From the NCBI GenBank assembly GCA_027035445.1, contig JALVUT010000043.1, forward strand, positions 11,992 to 19,231: DNA of 7,240 nucleotides. Direction: 5' to 3'. The position numbers were made by a program, and so were the translations under genes. Below, one piece after another: positions 1 through 4,610 of the stretch. Source of the stretch: Thermococcus sp. (GTDB lineage Archaea; Methanobacteriota_B; Thermococci; Thermococcales; Thermococcaceae). The notes under the pieces are model-generated. The model made no database searches. It was not told where the DNA came from and saw only the letters and a list, made by a program, of their open reading frames with translations. Position 1 is the stretch's first letter, and each line of letters begins with the position of its first letter.

Positions 1-400
1 GTTCATAATCCAGAACTGGAGCATGGCTGACGAGGGGGAGCACGCCTACGTGTTCTACGCTGGCAGGAACATCCGGGACACACTGGTCGGAATAGCGGCC
101 AACATGGCCATAAACTCCGGATTGGTGGATCCTGAGAAACCGGTGGTGGTTCTGGCCGACAGTGATGAGGACGAGAACTTGGTTAAGGGTTCTGCAAGAA
201 CCACCGAAAGGGCCCTTGCAAAGGGCTACCACCTTGGGGAAGCACTTAAGTACGTTGCAGAGAAGCTGGGGGGGGAAGGTGGAGGACACGCAATAGCCGC
301 TGGAATCCGCTTCCCGAAATCAAAGATCGACGAGTTCACTAGGCTCCTCAACAAGGCTCTGGGCGAACAGATTAGCGGAGGGAATGAGAGTGAAAATTGA
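1..400 (+). CDS. DHH/DHHA1 phosphoesterase, RecJ-like (GAN-type) nuclease, C-terminal part
   Basis: This is the C-terminal end of a longer gene. The frame is open from base 2, so the Met codon at 23 is internal and not a start. The visible protein contains the DHHA1 signature Gly-Gly-Gly-His-Ala-Ile-Ala-Ala-Gly (codons from 278), which binds nucleic acid in RecJ-type nucleases and related phosphoesterases. The catalytic DHH domain lies upstream of the window. In Thermococcales a DHH protein in this position, before pcc1 and rps3ae, is the GINS-associated nuclease GAN, a 5'-3' single-strand exonuclease that works with the replicative helicase complex. That identity comes from gene order and the DHHA1 motif. 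Another RecJ-like DHH paralogue cannot be excluded. The stop codon (398-400) overlaps the start of pcc1, so the two are likely co-transcribed and translationally coupled. Confidence 0.85.
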   Translation, partial: FIIQNWSMADEGEHAYVFYAGRNIRDTLVGIAANMAINSGLVDPEKPVVVLADSDEDENLVKGSARTTERALAKGYHLGEALKYVAEKLGGEGGGHAIAAGIRFPKSKIDEFTRLLNKALGEQISGGNESEN

Positions 401-650
401 GGCAAACGTGGAAATAACCTGGCATTACGGGGACAAGGAACTCGCGAGGGCAATAGCAGAAGCGATCCATGTTGACAACACCTCAATACCGGGCCAGCTA
501 AAGAAAAGTTTAAATGTGGAAACTCTATGGGTTGATGGAGACGTCATAACAAAGGTTAAATACTCGGGTGAGATTGAAACCCTCATCAAAGCGCTGGATG
601 ATTTGGTGTTTTCGATCAAAATCGCTGAAGATGTCACCAAGAATGTTTGA
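384..650 (+). CDS. pcc1: KEOPS complex subunit Pcc1
   Basis: A small acidic protein of 88 residues from the ATG at 384, the usual size of archaeal Pcc1. Pcc1 dimerises and holds two Kae1 subunits in KEOPS, the complex that makes N6-threonylcarbamoyladenosine at position 37 of ANN-decoding tRNAs. The sequence shows the family layout: an N-terminal beta strand, a helix (AEAIHVDN), two strands around [15 protein letters not shown], and a C-terminal helix ([16 protein letters not shown]). It overlaps the upstream nuclease gene by 17 bp and is followed 18 bp later by rps3ae. The start is uncertain. GGAGG at 377-381 is only 2 nt from this ATG but 8 nt from the GTG at 390, and the latter spacing fits the other genes here, so translation may begin at 390 (86 residues). 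I list the ATG as the outer boundary. Function is assigned from size, fold pattern and the conserved neighbourhood. Confidence 0.85.
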   Translation: MRVKIEANVEITWHYGDKELARAIAEAIHVDNTSIPGQLKKSLNVETLWVDGDVITKVKYSGEIETLIKALDDLVFSIKIAEDVTKNV

Positions 651-668
651 AGTATTGGAGGTGTAAAG

Positions 669-1271
669 ATGGCTAAGGCTAACCCCAGAAAGAAAGCTGC
701 CGCGACCAAGGATAAGTGGAAGTCAAAGGAGTGGTTCGTGATCTATGCTCCAGACTTCTTTGGGAGTAAGGAGATAGGTTTAACTCCCGCTGATGAGCCC
801 GAGAAGATTGTGGGCAGGATCATCGAGACGACCCTCAAAGATCTCACCGGGGACTTCACGAGGGGACAGGTCAAACTCCAATTCCAAGTCTACGACGTCA
901 AGGGACAGAACGCCTACACCAAGTTCAGGGGGCACATCCTAGGACGCTCGTACATACGAAGCCTTGTGAGGAGAAGAACCACAAGGATCGACGGTATCTA
1001 TAATGTCACAACCAGGGATGGCTACAGACTCCGTGTCATGGGTATGGTTATCGCCTACAGGCGCATACAGAGCAGCCAGGAGAAGGCCATACGCGACATC
1101 ATACGCGACATCATACACAAAAAGGCGGAGGAGCTCAACTACAGGGACTTCATCCTTGAGGCGGTTACGGGCAAGATGGGTGCGGAGATGGCAAAGGAGG
1201 CCAAGAAGATCTACCCGATAAAGCGTGCTGAGATCAGGAAGATAAAGGTTCTCGCCGAGCCGGGGGCTTGA
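669..1271 (+). CDS. rps3ae: 30S ribosomal protein S3Ae (eS1)
   Basis: A 200-residue basic protein, full length for archaeal S3Ae/eS1, a small-subunit protein near the mRNA exit and platform region. Recognisable family segments are [19 protein letters not shown] near the N-terminus, [16 protein letters not shown], and [20 protein letters not shown] with its arginine-rich rRNA-binding stretch. The C-terminal [17 protein letters not shown] also fits. The start is secure: GGAGGTG at 657-663 lies 5 nt before the ATG. The gene follows pcc1 by 18 bp with no visible promoter of its own, so it probably belongs to the same transcript. Its 3' end converges on the DUF92 gene, with 71 bp between the two stops. 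A 12-bp tandem repeat within the gene (1088-1116) encodes Ile-Arg-Asp-Ile twice. Confidence 0.97.
   Translation: MAKANPRKKAAATKDKWKSKEWFVIYAPDFFGSKEIGLTPADEPEKIVGRIIETTLKDLTGDFTRGQVKLQFQVYDVKGQNAYTKFRGHILGRSYIRSLVRRRTTRIDGIYNVTTRDGYRLRVMGMVIAYRRIQSSQEKAIRDIIRDIIHKKAEELNYRDFILEAVTGKMGAEMAKEAKKIYPIKRAEIRKIKVLAEPGA
1088..1116 (+). repeat. 12-bp tandem repeat inside rps3ae
   Basis: The unit CATACGCGACAT occurs at 1088-1099 and again exactly at 1100-1111, followed by a partial third copy (CATAC) at 1112-1116. It stays in frame and encodes Ile-Arg-Asp-Ile-Ile-Arg-Asp-Ile-Ile. The protein length is normal for S3Ae, so this looks like local sequence convergence or gene conversion and not an insertion. 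Confidence 0.9.
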
Positions 1272-1342
1272 TCGCCTCTCTATGCCCTCCTTAACCCCGT
1301 TTCTGATTTCTCCGTCCTTACTAGGTGTTAGATGCAGGCCTC

Positions 1343-2065
1343 TCAACCGGCGGGCGCCAGGACGTGATATACAAGGGCTCCGGTAACTCCACCGAGGAAG
1401 GATGCTAGGAAGTTCGTGGAATCGTTGTCGGTTATATGCCGCCTCTCAAGGGTTGCACCAATTAGACTGTCAAGGTTGACCCCAATAAAGCCGCCCACCG
1501 TAACCGCAAGGAGCATCAACACCCTGCTTCCCGCCAGAGGCAGGGCAAAGAGGGCGATTACAGCAGAACCGATGAGTGCGAATAGTTCCCCAACCAGTGT
1601 AACCCCACCGTCCGTCCCAGGCTTCACCGGCCGAAGGTTCGTTATGAGTCTAGGGCTTTTACCGAAGACTTTACCCAGCTCACTTGCCAGGGTGTCCCCG
1701 TTGGCGGTGGCTATCGCGGCAAATGACGCCGCCCAGAACAGGTCCTGTCGGGAAACATATTCAACCAAGATGAATACCATGGCCCCAAGCCCGTTTCCCA
1801 GAACGTTGCCCCAGCCTCTGATCCCCCGGTTGTGCTGGGCTATACCAAGTTTAACCTTCTCGCGGAAGCGGTATCTAGTGGCCAAGACACCAAGGATAAC
1901 GAAAGCCAGCAGGGCTAAGAATGGGTAGGGGCCACCAAACCCCAGTATCAGGAGTCCCAAAAAAGCGGCAGTGAGACAGCCCCTTTTGTCAAGAGCCCTT
2001 GACCTGTACGCAGCTGCTGCGAGCAGACCAATTATCACTGAATCCACTGCTAGTTCCTCGAACAT
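1343..2065 (-). CDS. DUF92 (TIGR00297) polytopic membrane protein, VTE6-like
   Basis: A 240-residue hydrophobic protein with about six membrane segments (for example SVIIGLLAAAAY, TAAFLGLLILGF, LALLAFVILGVLA, ALIGSAVIALFALPLAG and MLLAVTVGGFIGV). Polar family motifs sit between them: RGWGNVLGNG, NGDTLASELG (Asp124), KPGTDGGVTLVGE (from Lys148) and NLDSLIGATLERR (Asn197, Asp199). These place it in the DUF92 family, whose plant member VTE6 phosphorylates phytyl phosphate to the diphosphate. A polyprenyl- or geranylgeranyl-phosphate kinase role in archaeal lipid salvage is therefore plausible, but that is inference. I chose the ATG at 2063-2065 because AGGTGG (2071-2076) lies 5 nt upstream. A GTG at 2072-2074 is in frame but falls inside that ribosome site. 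The gene is convergent with rps3ae and lies 83 bp downstream of the lrp stop. Confidence 0.85.
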   Translation of the reverse strand: MFEELAVDSVIIGLLAAAAYRSRALDKRGCLTAAFLGLLILGFGGPYPFLALLAFVILGVLATRYRFREKVKLGIAQHNRGIRGWGNVLGNGLGAMVFILVEYVSRQDLFWAASFAAIATANGDTLASELGKVFGKSPRLITNLRPVKPGTDGGVTLVGELFALIGSAVIALFALPLAGSRVLMLLAVTVGGFIGVNLDSLIGATLERRHITDNDSTNFLASFLGGVTGALVYHVLAPAG

Positions 2066-2074
2066 CTCTCCCAC

Positions 2075-2112
2075 CTGTCCGTGGTTTAAACCAAGGTTTA
2101 TTACACTTTCTG
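2075..2112 (-). promoter_or_regulatory. possible DUF92 promoter region with GGTTTAAACC palindrome
   Basis: Upstream of the DUF92 gene the minus strand carries an A/T-rich GTAATAAACC (2095-2104) at a fair distance for a TATA element. It also carries a perfect 10-bp palindrome, GGTTTAAACC, at 2083-2092. The TATA match is weak, so read-through from lrp is equally possible. The palindrome could be an operator at the transcription start or chance. Confidence 0.3.
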
Positions 2113-2148
2113 TCTCGGTCGATTAAAGAGAAAGGGATCATTAGACGT

Positions 2149-2598
2149 TCAAAGAGTCTCAACTTTAACAGTGTCCGTAACAAAAGTAACGTCAAGCTGG
2201 TCTATTGCACGCACCTTCTTCGTTATGTTCGAGAGCATTTTATCCATCTCCTTCATGTCCTTGGGGCAGATCATTTGCAGGATAAGATTGTGGGATCCCA
2301 CAGCCTTCTGGATTATTATAACGTTTTCATCGTCTTTTAGTGCGTCGATGACCTCATCGACATCCGTTCCGGGCTTTACAGTTATCCCCAGGAGGACATG
2401 CATATATCCCAGGGCATCGTAATCGGGGATAACCGTGTACTTCTTGATGATGCCGTTCCTCTCCAGTCGATCCATCCTGCGGGAAACTCTCTGCCGGGTT
2501 GTGTCGAGAAGCTCGGCAAGGTCCTTGTATGTAAGCCTAGCGTTCTTTGCCAAGAGCTTCAAAATCCTAATGTCGATGCCGGTTATTTTATCGGCCAT
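2149..2598 (-). CDS. Lrp/AsnC family transcriptional regulator
   Basis: A 149-residue protein with the standard Lrp/AsnC layout. The N-terminal winged helix-turn-helix (residues 7-55) has the helices DLAELLDT and TRQRVSRRMDRLERNGII, the second being the DNA-recognition helix (about 34-44). A linker follows, then a C-terminal RAM domain (about 66-145) with the effector-loop pattern AVGSHNLILQM around Gly101. Such proteins form dimers and octamers that wrap DNA and often respond to amino acids. The ligand here is not evident, and it differs clearly from the sequence I recall for P. furiosus LrpA. The start is the ATG at 2596-2598: GAGGTG (2605-2610) lies 6 nt upstream, and an in-frame GTG at 2605-2607 falls inside that site. 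The gene has its own strong promoter upstream, overlapped by repeated motifs that suggest autoregulation. The neighbouring DUF92 gene may be read from the same transcript. Confidence 0.92.
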   Translation of the reverse strand: MADKITGIDIRILKLLAKNARLTYKDLAELLDTTRQRVSRRMDRLERNGIIKKYTVIPDYDALGYMHVLLGITVKPGTDVDEVIDALKDDENVIIIQKAVGSHNLILQMICPKDMKEMDKMLSNITKKVRAIDQLDVTFVTDTVKVETL

Positions 2599-2618
2599 CT
2601 CACCCACCTCGGCTATCT

Positions 2619-2656
2619 TTAGTTTTCAATAATGGTGGAGCTATATAAAAGTTTTT
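2619..2656 (-). promoter_or_regulatory. lrp promoter (BRE/TATA)
   Basis: On the minus strand AAAAACTT (BRE-like) runs directly into TTTATATA (2642-2649), a near-ideal archaeal TATA box. A start about 26 nt downstream falls near 2619. That leaves a short leader of roughly 20 nt containing the GAGGTG ribosome site at 2605-2610. Confidence 0.8.
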
Positions 2657-2706
2657 CCGTCATCTTGCAAACTTTTCAACAACTTACTCACCGCTTCACA
2701 ACTTTT
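2647..2706. promoter_or_regulatory. candidate operator array upstream of lrp
   Basis: AAAAGTTT (2647-2654) and AAACTTTT (2669-2676) form a perfect 8-bp inverted repeat that overlaps the BRE/TATA of lrp. Further AACTT copies follow at 2681-2685 and AACTTTT at 2700-2706. The motif positions (about 2651, 2672, 2683 and 2702) are spaced near whole helical turns. Lrp proteins bind such phased A/T-rich sites. This is inferred from pattern only. Confidence 0.4.
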
Positions 2707-2739
2707 AATAAAATGCAACGTATCCTCCACCAGGTATAT

Positions 2740-2993
2740 CACATTACGTTACTGCTTGAGGTCTGGAAACCTGAAAATCTGAAGGTTAAAGGTTACCTCA
2801 GGTTTCATTACTTTACGTTTTTCTTTGGAAGTCCCGGGCAGGGACGCGGTAGACCCTCCAATCGCCCTTAAACGTCGGGGCCCGTTAGTGTTCTTCGAGA
2901 GGAAGATACCATAAGGGGTTATGGGGTTTCAAACTGAACCGCCCGTTAACTGGGGCTCGATTTGTTGGAATCCTGCCCTTCAGGGCGAGGAGG
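2740..2993 (+). ncRNA. candidate structured RNA (possibly omega-RNA-like)
   Basis: On the + strand several perfect hairpins follow one another: AAACCTGA/TCAGGTTT (2767-2805), GTCCC/GGGAC with a 5-nt loop (2831-2845), TCTTC/GAAGA with loop GAGAG (2892-2906), and CCATAA/TTATGG with loop GGGG (2909-2924). The last is the right-end hairpin at 2972-2990. A TATA-like TTTAATAAAA at 2704-2713, preceded by ACAACT, could start a transcript near 2735-2740. TnpB guide (omega) RNAs derive from exactly such an element end. No transcript is proven, and boundaries are approximate. Confidence 0.3.
2758..2805. repeat. inverted repeat AAACCTGA/TCAGGTTT enclosing tandem AAGGTTA
   Basis: AAACCTGA (2767-2774) is the exact reverse complement of TCAGGTTT (2798-2805). 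Two exact AAGGTTA copies stand head to tail between the arms (2782-2788 and 2789-2795). A second overlapping pair, GAGGT (2758-2762) and ACCTC (2795-2799), gives an alternative fold. It could be an operator, an RNA hairpin or the left-end hairpin of a decayed IS200/IS605 element. Confidence 0.55.
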
Positions 2994-2997
2994 CTAG
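2963..2997 (+). mobile_element. solo IS200/IS605-like right-end remnant, copy 1
   Basis: A hairpin with arms CCTGCCC (2972-2978) and GGGCGAGG (2983-2990) around a TTCA loop, followed by AGG, resembles the right-end signature at the 3' end of tnpB elements in Thermococcales. As I recall it, that signature is a GC-rich hairpin with a TTCA or similar loop, then GGGGAGGAGG. Two stem positions are degenerate (a T-G wobble and a C-A mismatch), as expected of a decayed copy. The TTCA loop supplies the stop codon of mazG on the other strand. No intact tnpA or tnpB is nearby. Confidence 0.5.
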
Positions 2998-3270
2998 GTC
3001 TCGCCTCCGATACTTCTGAATGCTTTTGCGGAGGGCCTCCATCAGGTCAACGCCGTAGTAGTTAGCGATGCAGGATAGGGCGAACATTACATCACCGATC
3101 TCCTCTTTAACCCTTTCCGGCTTCCCCCTGCCTTTAACTCCCTCTACCATCAACATCTCATCTGCGAGCTCTCCAAGCTCTTCAACCAGTGCTGTTAACA
3201 TTTCAAAAGGTCCCCAGTATCCTCCAAACTCTTTAATGAGTCTGTCCACCTGTCTCTGCTCATCGTTCAT
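2980..3270 (-). CDS. MazG-like nucleotide pyrophosphohydrolase
   Basis: A 96-residue all-alpha protein of the short single-domain MazG type, which hydrolyses (d)NTPs or modified nucleotides to monophosphate and pyrophosphate and cleans the nucleotide pool. The metal-binding signature is complete: Glu30-Glu31-x-x-Glu34 in ALVEELGELADE, then Glu57-x-x-Asp60 in KEEIGDVMFALSCIANYYG. A conserved C-terminal helix (ALRKSIQKYRRRDL) follows. The start is the ATG at 3268-3270, with AGGTG (3276-3280) 5 nt upstream. That ribosome site overlaps the stop codon of arsR, so the two genes are coupled (9 bp between CDS ends). The last four residues (Ala-Ser-Ser-Pro) and the stop are encoded by the IS605-like hairpin. 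The C-terminus was therefore probably replaced when that sequence arrived, beyond the catalytic core. The exact substrate is unknown. Confidence 0.88.
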   Translation of the reverse strand: MNDEQRQVDRLIKEFGGYWGPFEMLTALVEELGELADEMLMVEGVKGRGKPERVKEEIGDVMFALSCIANYYGVDLMEALRKSIQKYRRRDLASSP

Positions 3271-3279
3271 AGGGGCACC

Positions 3280-3657
3280 TCAAACTATCTCGGTTCTTAC
3301 AAGTCCAAGGTATTTCTCGATGACCTCTGAGTTCGCCCTGTAAAAGCGCATTTTTCCCTCTCTCCTCTCATCGAGTAGTCCTGACTCCTTGAGAACGCGC
3401 AGGTGGTGGCTTATGAGGGTCTGATCCTTCTCAAGTATCTCAGAGATCAGACACACGCAGAGCCAAGTGTCCTTCAAGAGCTTTAGTATCCGAAAGCGTA
3501 TCGGGTTTGAAACGGCCTTCAGGAACGCTATGGCCTCAGGACTGACGTTTGGATTTACCTCGCTATCCAGGTTTAGGATATCACAGGATTCTGCACAGCG
3601 CATCACTGTGTCCCTCTGGCCAGTTGGCAGTTTCGTAACAAATTCCGCAAGTTTCAT
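3280..3657 (-). CDS. ArsR/SmtB-family regulator with CadC-like cysteines
   Basis: A 125-residue winged-helix regulator of the ArsR family. The DNA-binding core runs from about residue 40 to 117: AFLKAVSNPIRFRILKLLKD, the helix TLISHHLRVLKESGLL (recognition helix about 79-90), then the wing DERREGKMRFYRA. Two cysteine pairs stand out: Cys21-x3-Cys25 in the N-terminal extension and Cys67-Val-Cys69 at the start of the alpha-3 helix. This is the arrangement of the alpha-3N metal site of CadC (Cys7, Cys11, Cys58, Cys60), which binds Cd, Pb, Zn or Bi. It likely represses its own operon (arsR-mazG) until a thiophilic metal binds. That function is inferred from the residues; no efflux pump or arsenate reductase is next to it. 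The start is the ATG at 3655-3657, with a GGGGGTGGGAGG purine run just upstream. A redox role for the thiols is the main alternative. Confidence 0.9.
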   Translation of the reverse strand: MKLAEFVTKLPTGQRDTVMRCAESCDILNLDSEVNPNVSPEAIAFLKAVSNPIRFRILKLLKDTWLCVCLISEILEKDQTLISHHLRVLKESGLLDERREGKMRFYRANSEVIEKYLGLVRTEIV

Positions 3658-3666
3658 CCTCCCACC

Positions 3667-3704
3667 CCCCTCAGTTTAGTCGTTCACCCTTTAAGAATTT
3701 TTGC
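3667..3704 (-). promoter_or_regulatory. arsR-mazG promoter
   Basis: On the minus strand GCAAAAA (BRE-like, 3698-3704) precedes TTCTTAAAG (3689-3697), an acceptable TATA box. It places the start near 3667, about 10 nt before the AUG. The leader would consist of little more than the G-rich ribosome site. I see no convincing 12-2-12 ArsR operator palindrome, only a weak TTCA/TGAA symmetry around it. Confidence 0.55.
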
Positions 3705-3723
3705 TCACATGAAGACGTTATTA

Positions 3724-3769
3724 CCTCTCAAAAGCCTTGCCGTTCACGGCGGGGAGGAGGCCAGAGAGG
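3724..3769 (+). mobile_element. solo IS200/IS605-like right-end remnant, copy 2
   Basis: Arms CCTTGCCG (3735-3742) and CGGCGGGG (3747-3754) pair fully around a TTCA loop, with two U-G wobbles, and are followed by AGGAGG. The loop, the trailing purines and the preceding AAGCC match copy 1 and the usual tnpB right-end pattern. The change of the loop-closing pair is compensated on both arms. An outer stem CCTCTC (3724-3729) with GAGAGG (3764-3769) encloses it. It sits in the 136-bp gap between the arsR start and the JAMM stop. No transposase is attached. Read on the minus strand it could instead act as a hairpin at the end of the JAMM transcript. Confidence 0.5.
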
Positions 3770-3793
3770 ACCTCATAATTAAACGCAGGGCTG

Positions 3794-4168
3794 TTAATCT
3801 ACGATAACTACCTCCAGGGGACTGCCATCACTTCTGTATGCCCCAACGCTCTCCTCAACGAAGGGATACGCGATTATCAGGTGAACCCCTCCAAACTTCG
3901 AGAAGAAGTGGAGATCAGCCTTTGAAGGGCGTGCACTGGGCACGGGATGTGAATGTACCGTGCCCTTGACGTTCTCATCCAGGGGAAGCATCCATGTGTT
4001 GAAAAATGCGGAATCCATTCCAAAATGCCCCGCAGGGGCTATAAGAACCTCCTCAAGCACCCCGTTCCTTTCCCTCAAGAAGCCCGCAAACTCATTGGGA
4101 TAGAAGTCTCTCGCGAGTTCGAGGAGGTACTCCAGAAGTTCCCTCCGTATCCTTACACTGTTTTTCAT
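3794..4168 (-). CDS. JAMM/MPN+ metalloprotease (Mov34/PAD-1 family)
   Basis: A 124-residue single-domain JAMM protein with a complete zinc-protease signature: Glu26 (PNEFAGFL), His72-Ser-His74-Pro, Ser82 and Asp85, i.e. HxH-x7-S-x2-D. Small archaeal proteins of this type, such as P. furiosus JAMM1, cleave isopeptide or linear bonds to ubiquitin-like SAMP proteins and can release them for sulfur transfer. Cytoplasmic, with no signal or membrane segment. The start is the ATG at 4166-4168, with GGTGA (4174-4178) 5 nt upstream. The frame stays open further upstream, but that part lies inside ridA and has no family sequence. It follows ridA by 25 bp, probably as part of the DUF2666-ridA-JAMM transcript. 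A CTTTAAG (4182-4188) in the gap could be a weak internal promoter element. The stop is TAA at 3794-3796. Confidence 0.9.
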   Translation of the reverse strand: MKNSVRIRRELLEYLLELARDFYPNEFAGFLRERNGVLEEVLIAPAGHFGMDSAFFNTWMLPLDENVKGTVHSHPVPSARPSKADLHFFSKFGGVHLIIAYPFVEESVGAYRSDGSPLEVVIVD

Positions 4169-4193
4169 GTCCCTCACCAAACTTAAAGTAGTA

Positions 4194-4577
4194 CTAAACA
4201 ACCGCAACGGCCTCGATTTCAATCTTTGCCCCTTTGGGGAGCCTTGAAACCTCAACAACTGCCCTTGCTGGTCTGGAAGTGCCGAAGTACTCTTCATACA
4301 GCCGGTTGAAACTCTCGAAGTCGGTTATATCCGTCATGTACACGGTCACCTTCACAACGTTATCAGGGCTTCCACCGGCGGCCCTTATGATCGCAAGGAC
4401 GTTTTCAATAGCTACCCTTGCCGCCTCCTCTATTGATCCTTCCACAAGTTTTCCAGTTCTGGGATCTACAGGTATCTGCCCGGAGACAAAGATCAACCGC
4501 CCTCCCCCTATCACACCCTGGCTGTATGGGCCTATAGGGTGCGGGGCGTTATCTGTGGAAACGATTTTTCTCTCCAT
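4194..4577 (-). CDS. ridA: RidA family reactive intermediate/imine deaminase
   Basis: A 127-residue protein of full RidA (YjgF/YER057c/UK114) length. RidA trimers hydrolyse enamine/imine intermediates such as 2-aminoacrylate made by PLP enzymes, protecting other enzymes from damage. Diagnostic residues are present: Tyr18 in PIGPYSQG, FVSGQIPVDPRTG, the NVLAIIRAAG helix, VKVTVYMTD, then Arg105 (SRPARAVVEV), which binds the substrate carboxylate, and Glu120 (KIEIEAVAV). The start is secure: GGAGGTGA lies just upstream of the ATG at 4575-4577. It follows the DUF2666 gene by 33 bp without a visible promoter and precedes the JAMM gene by 25 bp, so these three probably form one operon. Confidence 0.95.
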   Translation of the reverse strand: MERKIVSTDNAPHPIGPYSQGVIGGGRLIFVSGQIPVDPRTGKLVEGSIEEAARVAIENVLAIIRAAGGSPDNVVKVTVYMTDITDFESFNRLYEEYFGTSRPARAVVEVSRLPKGAKIEIEAVAVV

Positions 4578-4610
4578 TAAATCACCTCCAGATGTGACAT
4601 GGAGAACCCC

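Larger units (their letters stand above)
2611..2979. other. gene-free stretch between lrp and mazG
   Basis: No convincing coding region is present on either strand. The left third holds the lrp promoter and motif array. The middle has an A/T-rich + strand sequence at 2700-2713 that could be a TATA box, and an inverted repeat at 2767-2805. The right part (2831-2990) is richer in G+C, with several perfect small hairpins on the + strand, and ends in an IS605-like right-end hairpin that runs into mazG. All three + strand frames of the right part contain stops within 2871-2945 except for short runs. If a tnpB tail was once here, it is decayed. Confidence 0.7.

Noticed and set aside
1088..1116. 12-bp repeat in rps3ae as an insertion or phase-variation tract
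   Set aside because: It is in frame, under three units long, and the protein has the normal family length.
2632..2871. 79-codon open frame on the + strand across the lrp promoter region
   Set aside because: It starts beside the strong minus-strand TATA box, has no ribosome site or recognisable domain, and its composition is that of A/T-rich intergenic DNA. I found no reason to call it a gene.
2871..2990. Remnant tnpB reading frame before the right-end hairpin
   Set aside because: I translated the three + strand frames and each is interrupted. No zinc-ribbon or DED motif is visible, so a tnpB pseudogene cannot be supported from this sequence alone.
2963..2997. Hairpin at the mazG stop as an intrinsic terminator
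   Set aside because: On the minus strand no U-run follows the stem, and archaeal termination depends on U-tracts, so the hairpin alone is not a convincing terminator.
4169..4297. 43-codon upstream extension of the JAMM gene
   Set aside because: The frame is open but lies inside ridA, and the JAMM ATG at 4166-4168 has its own ribosome site.
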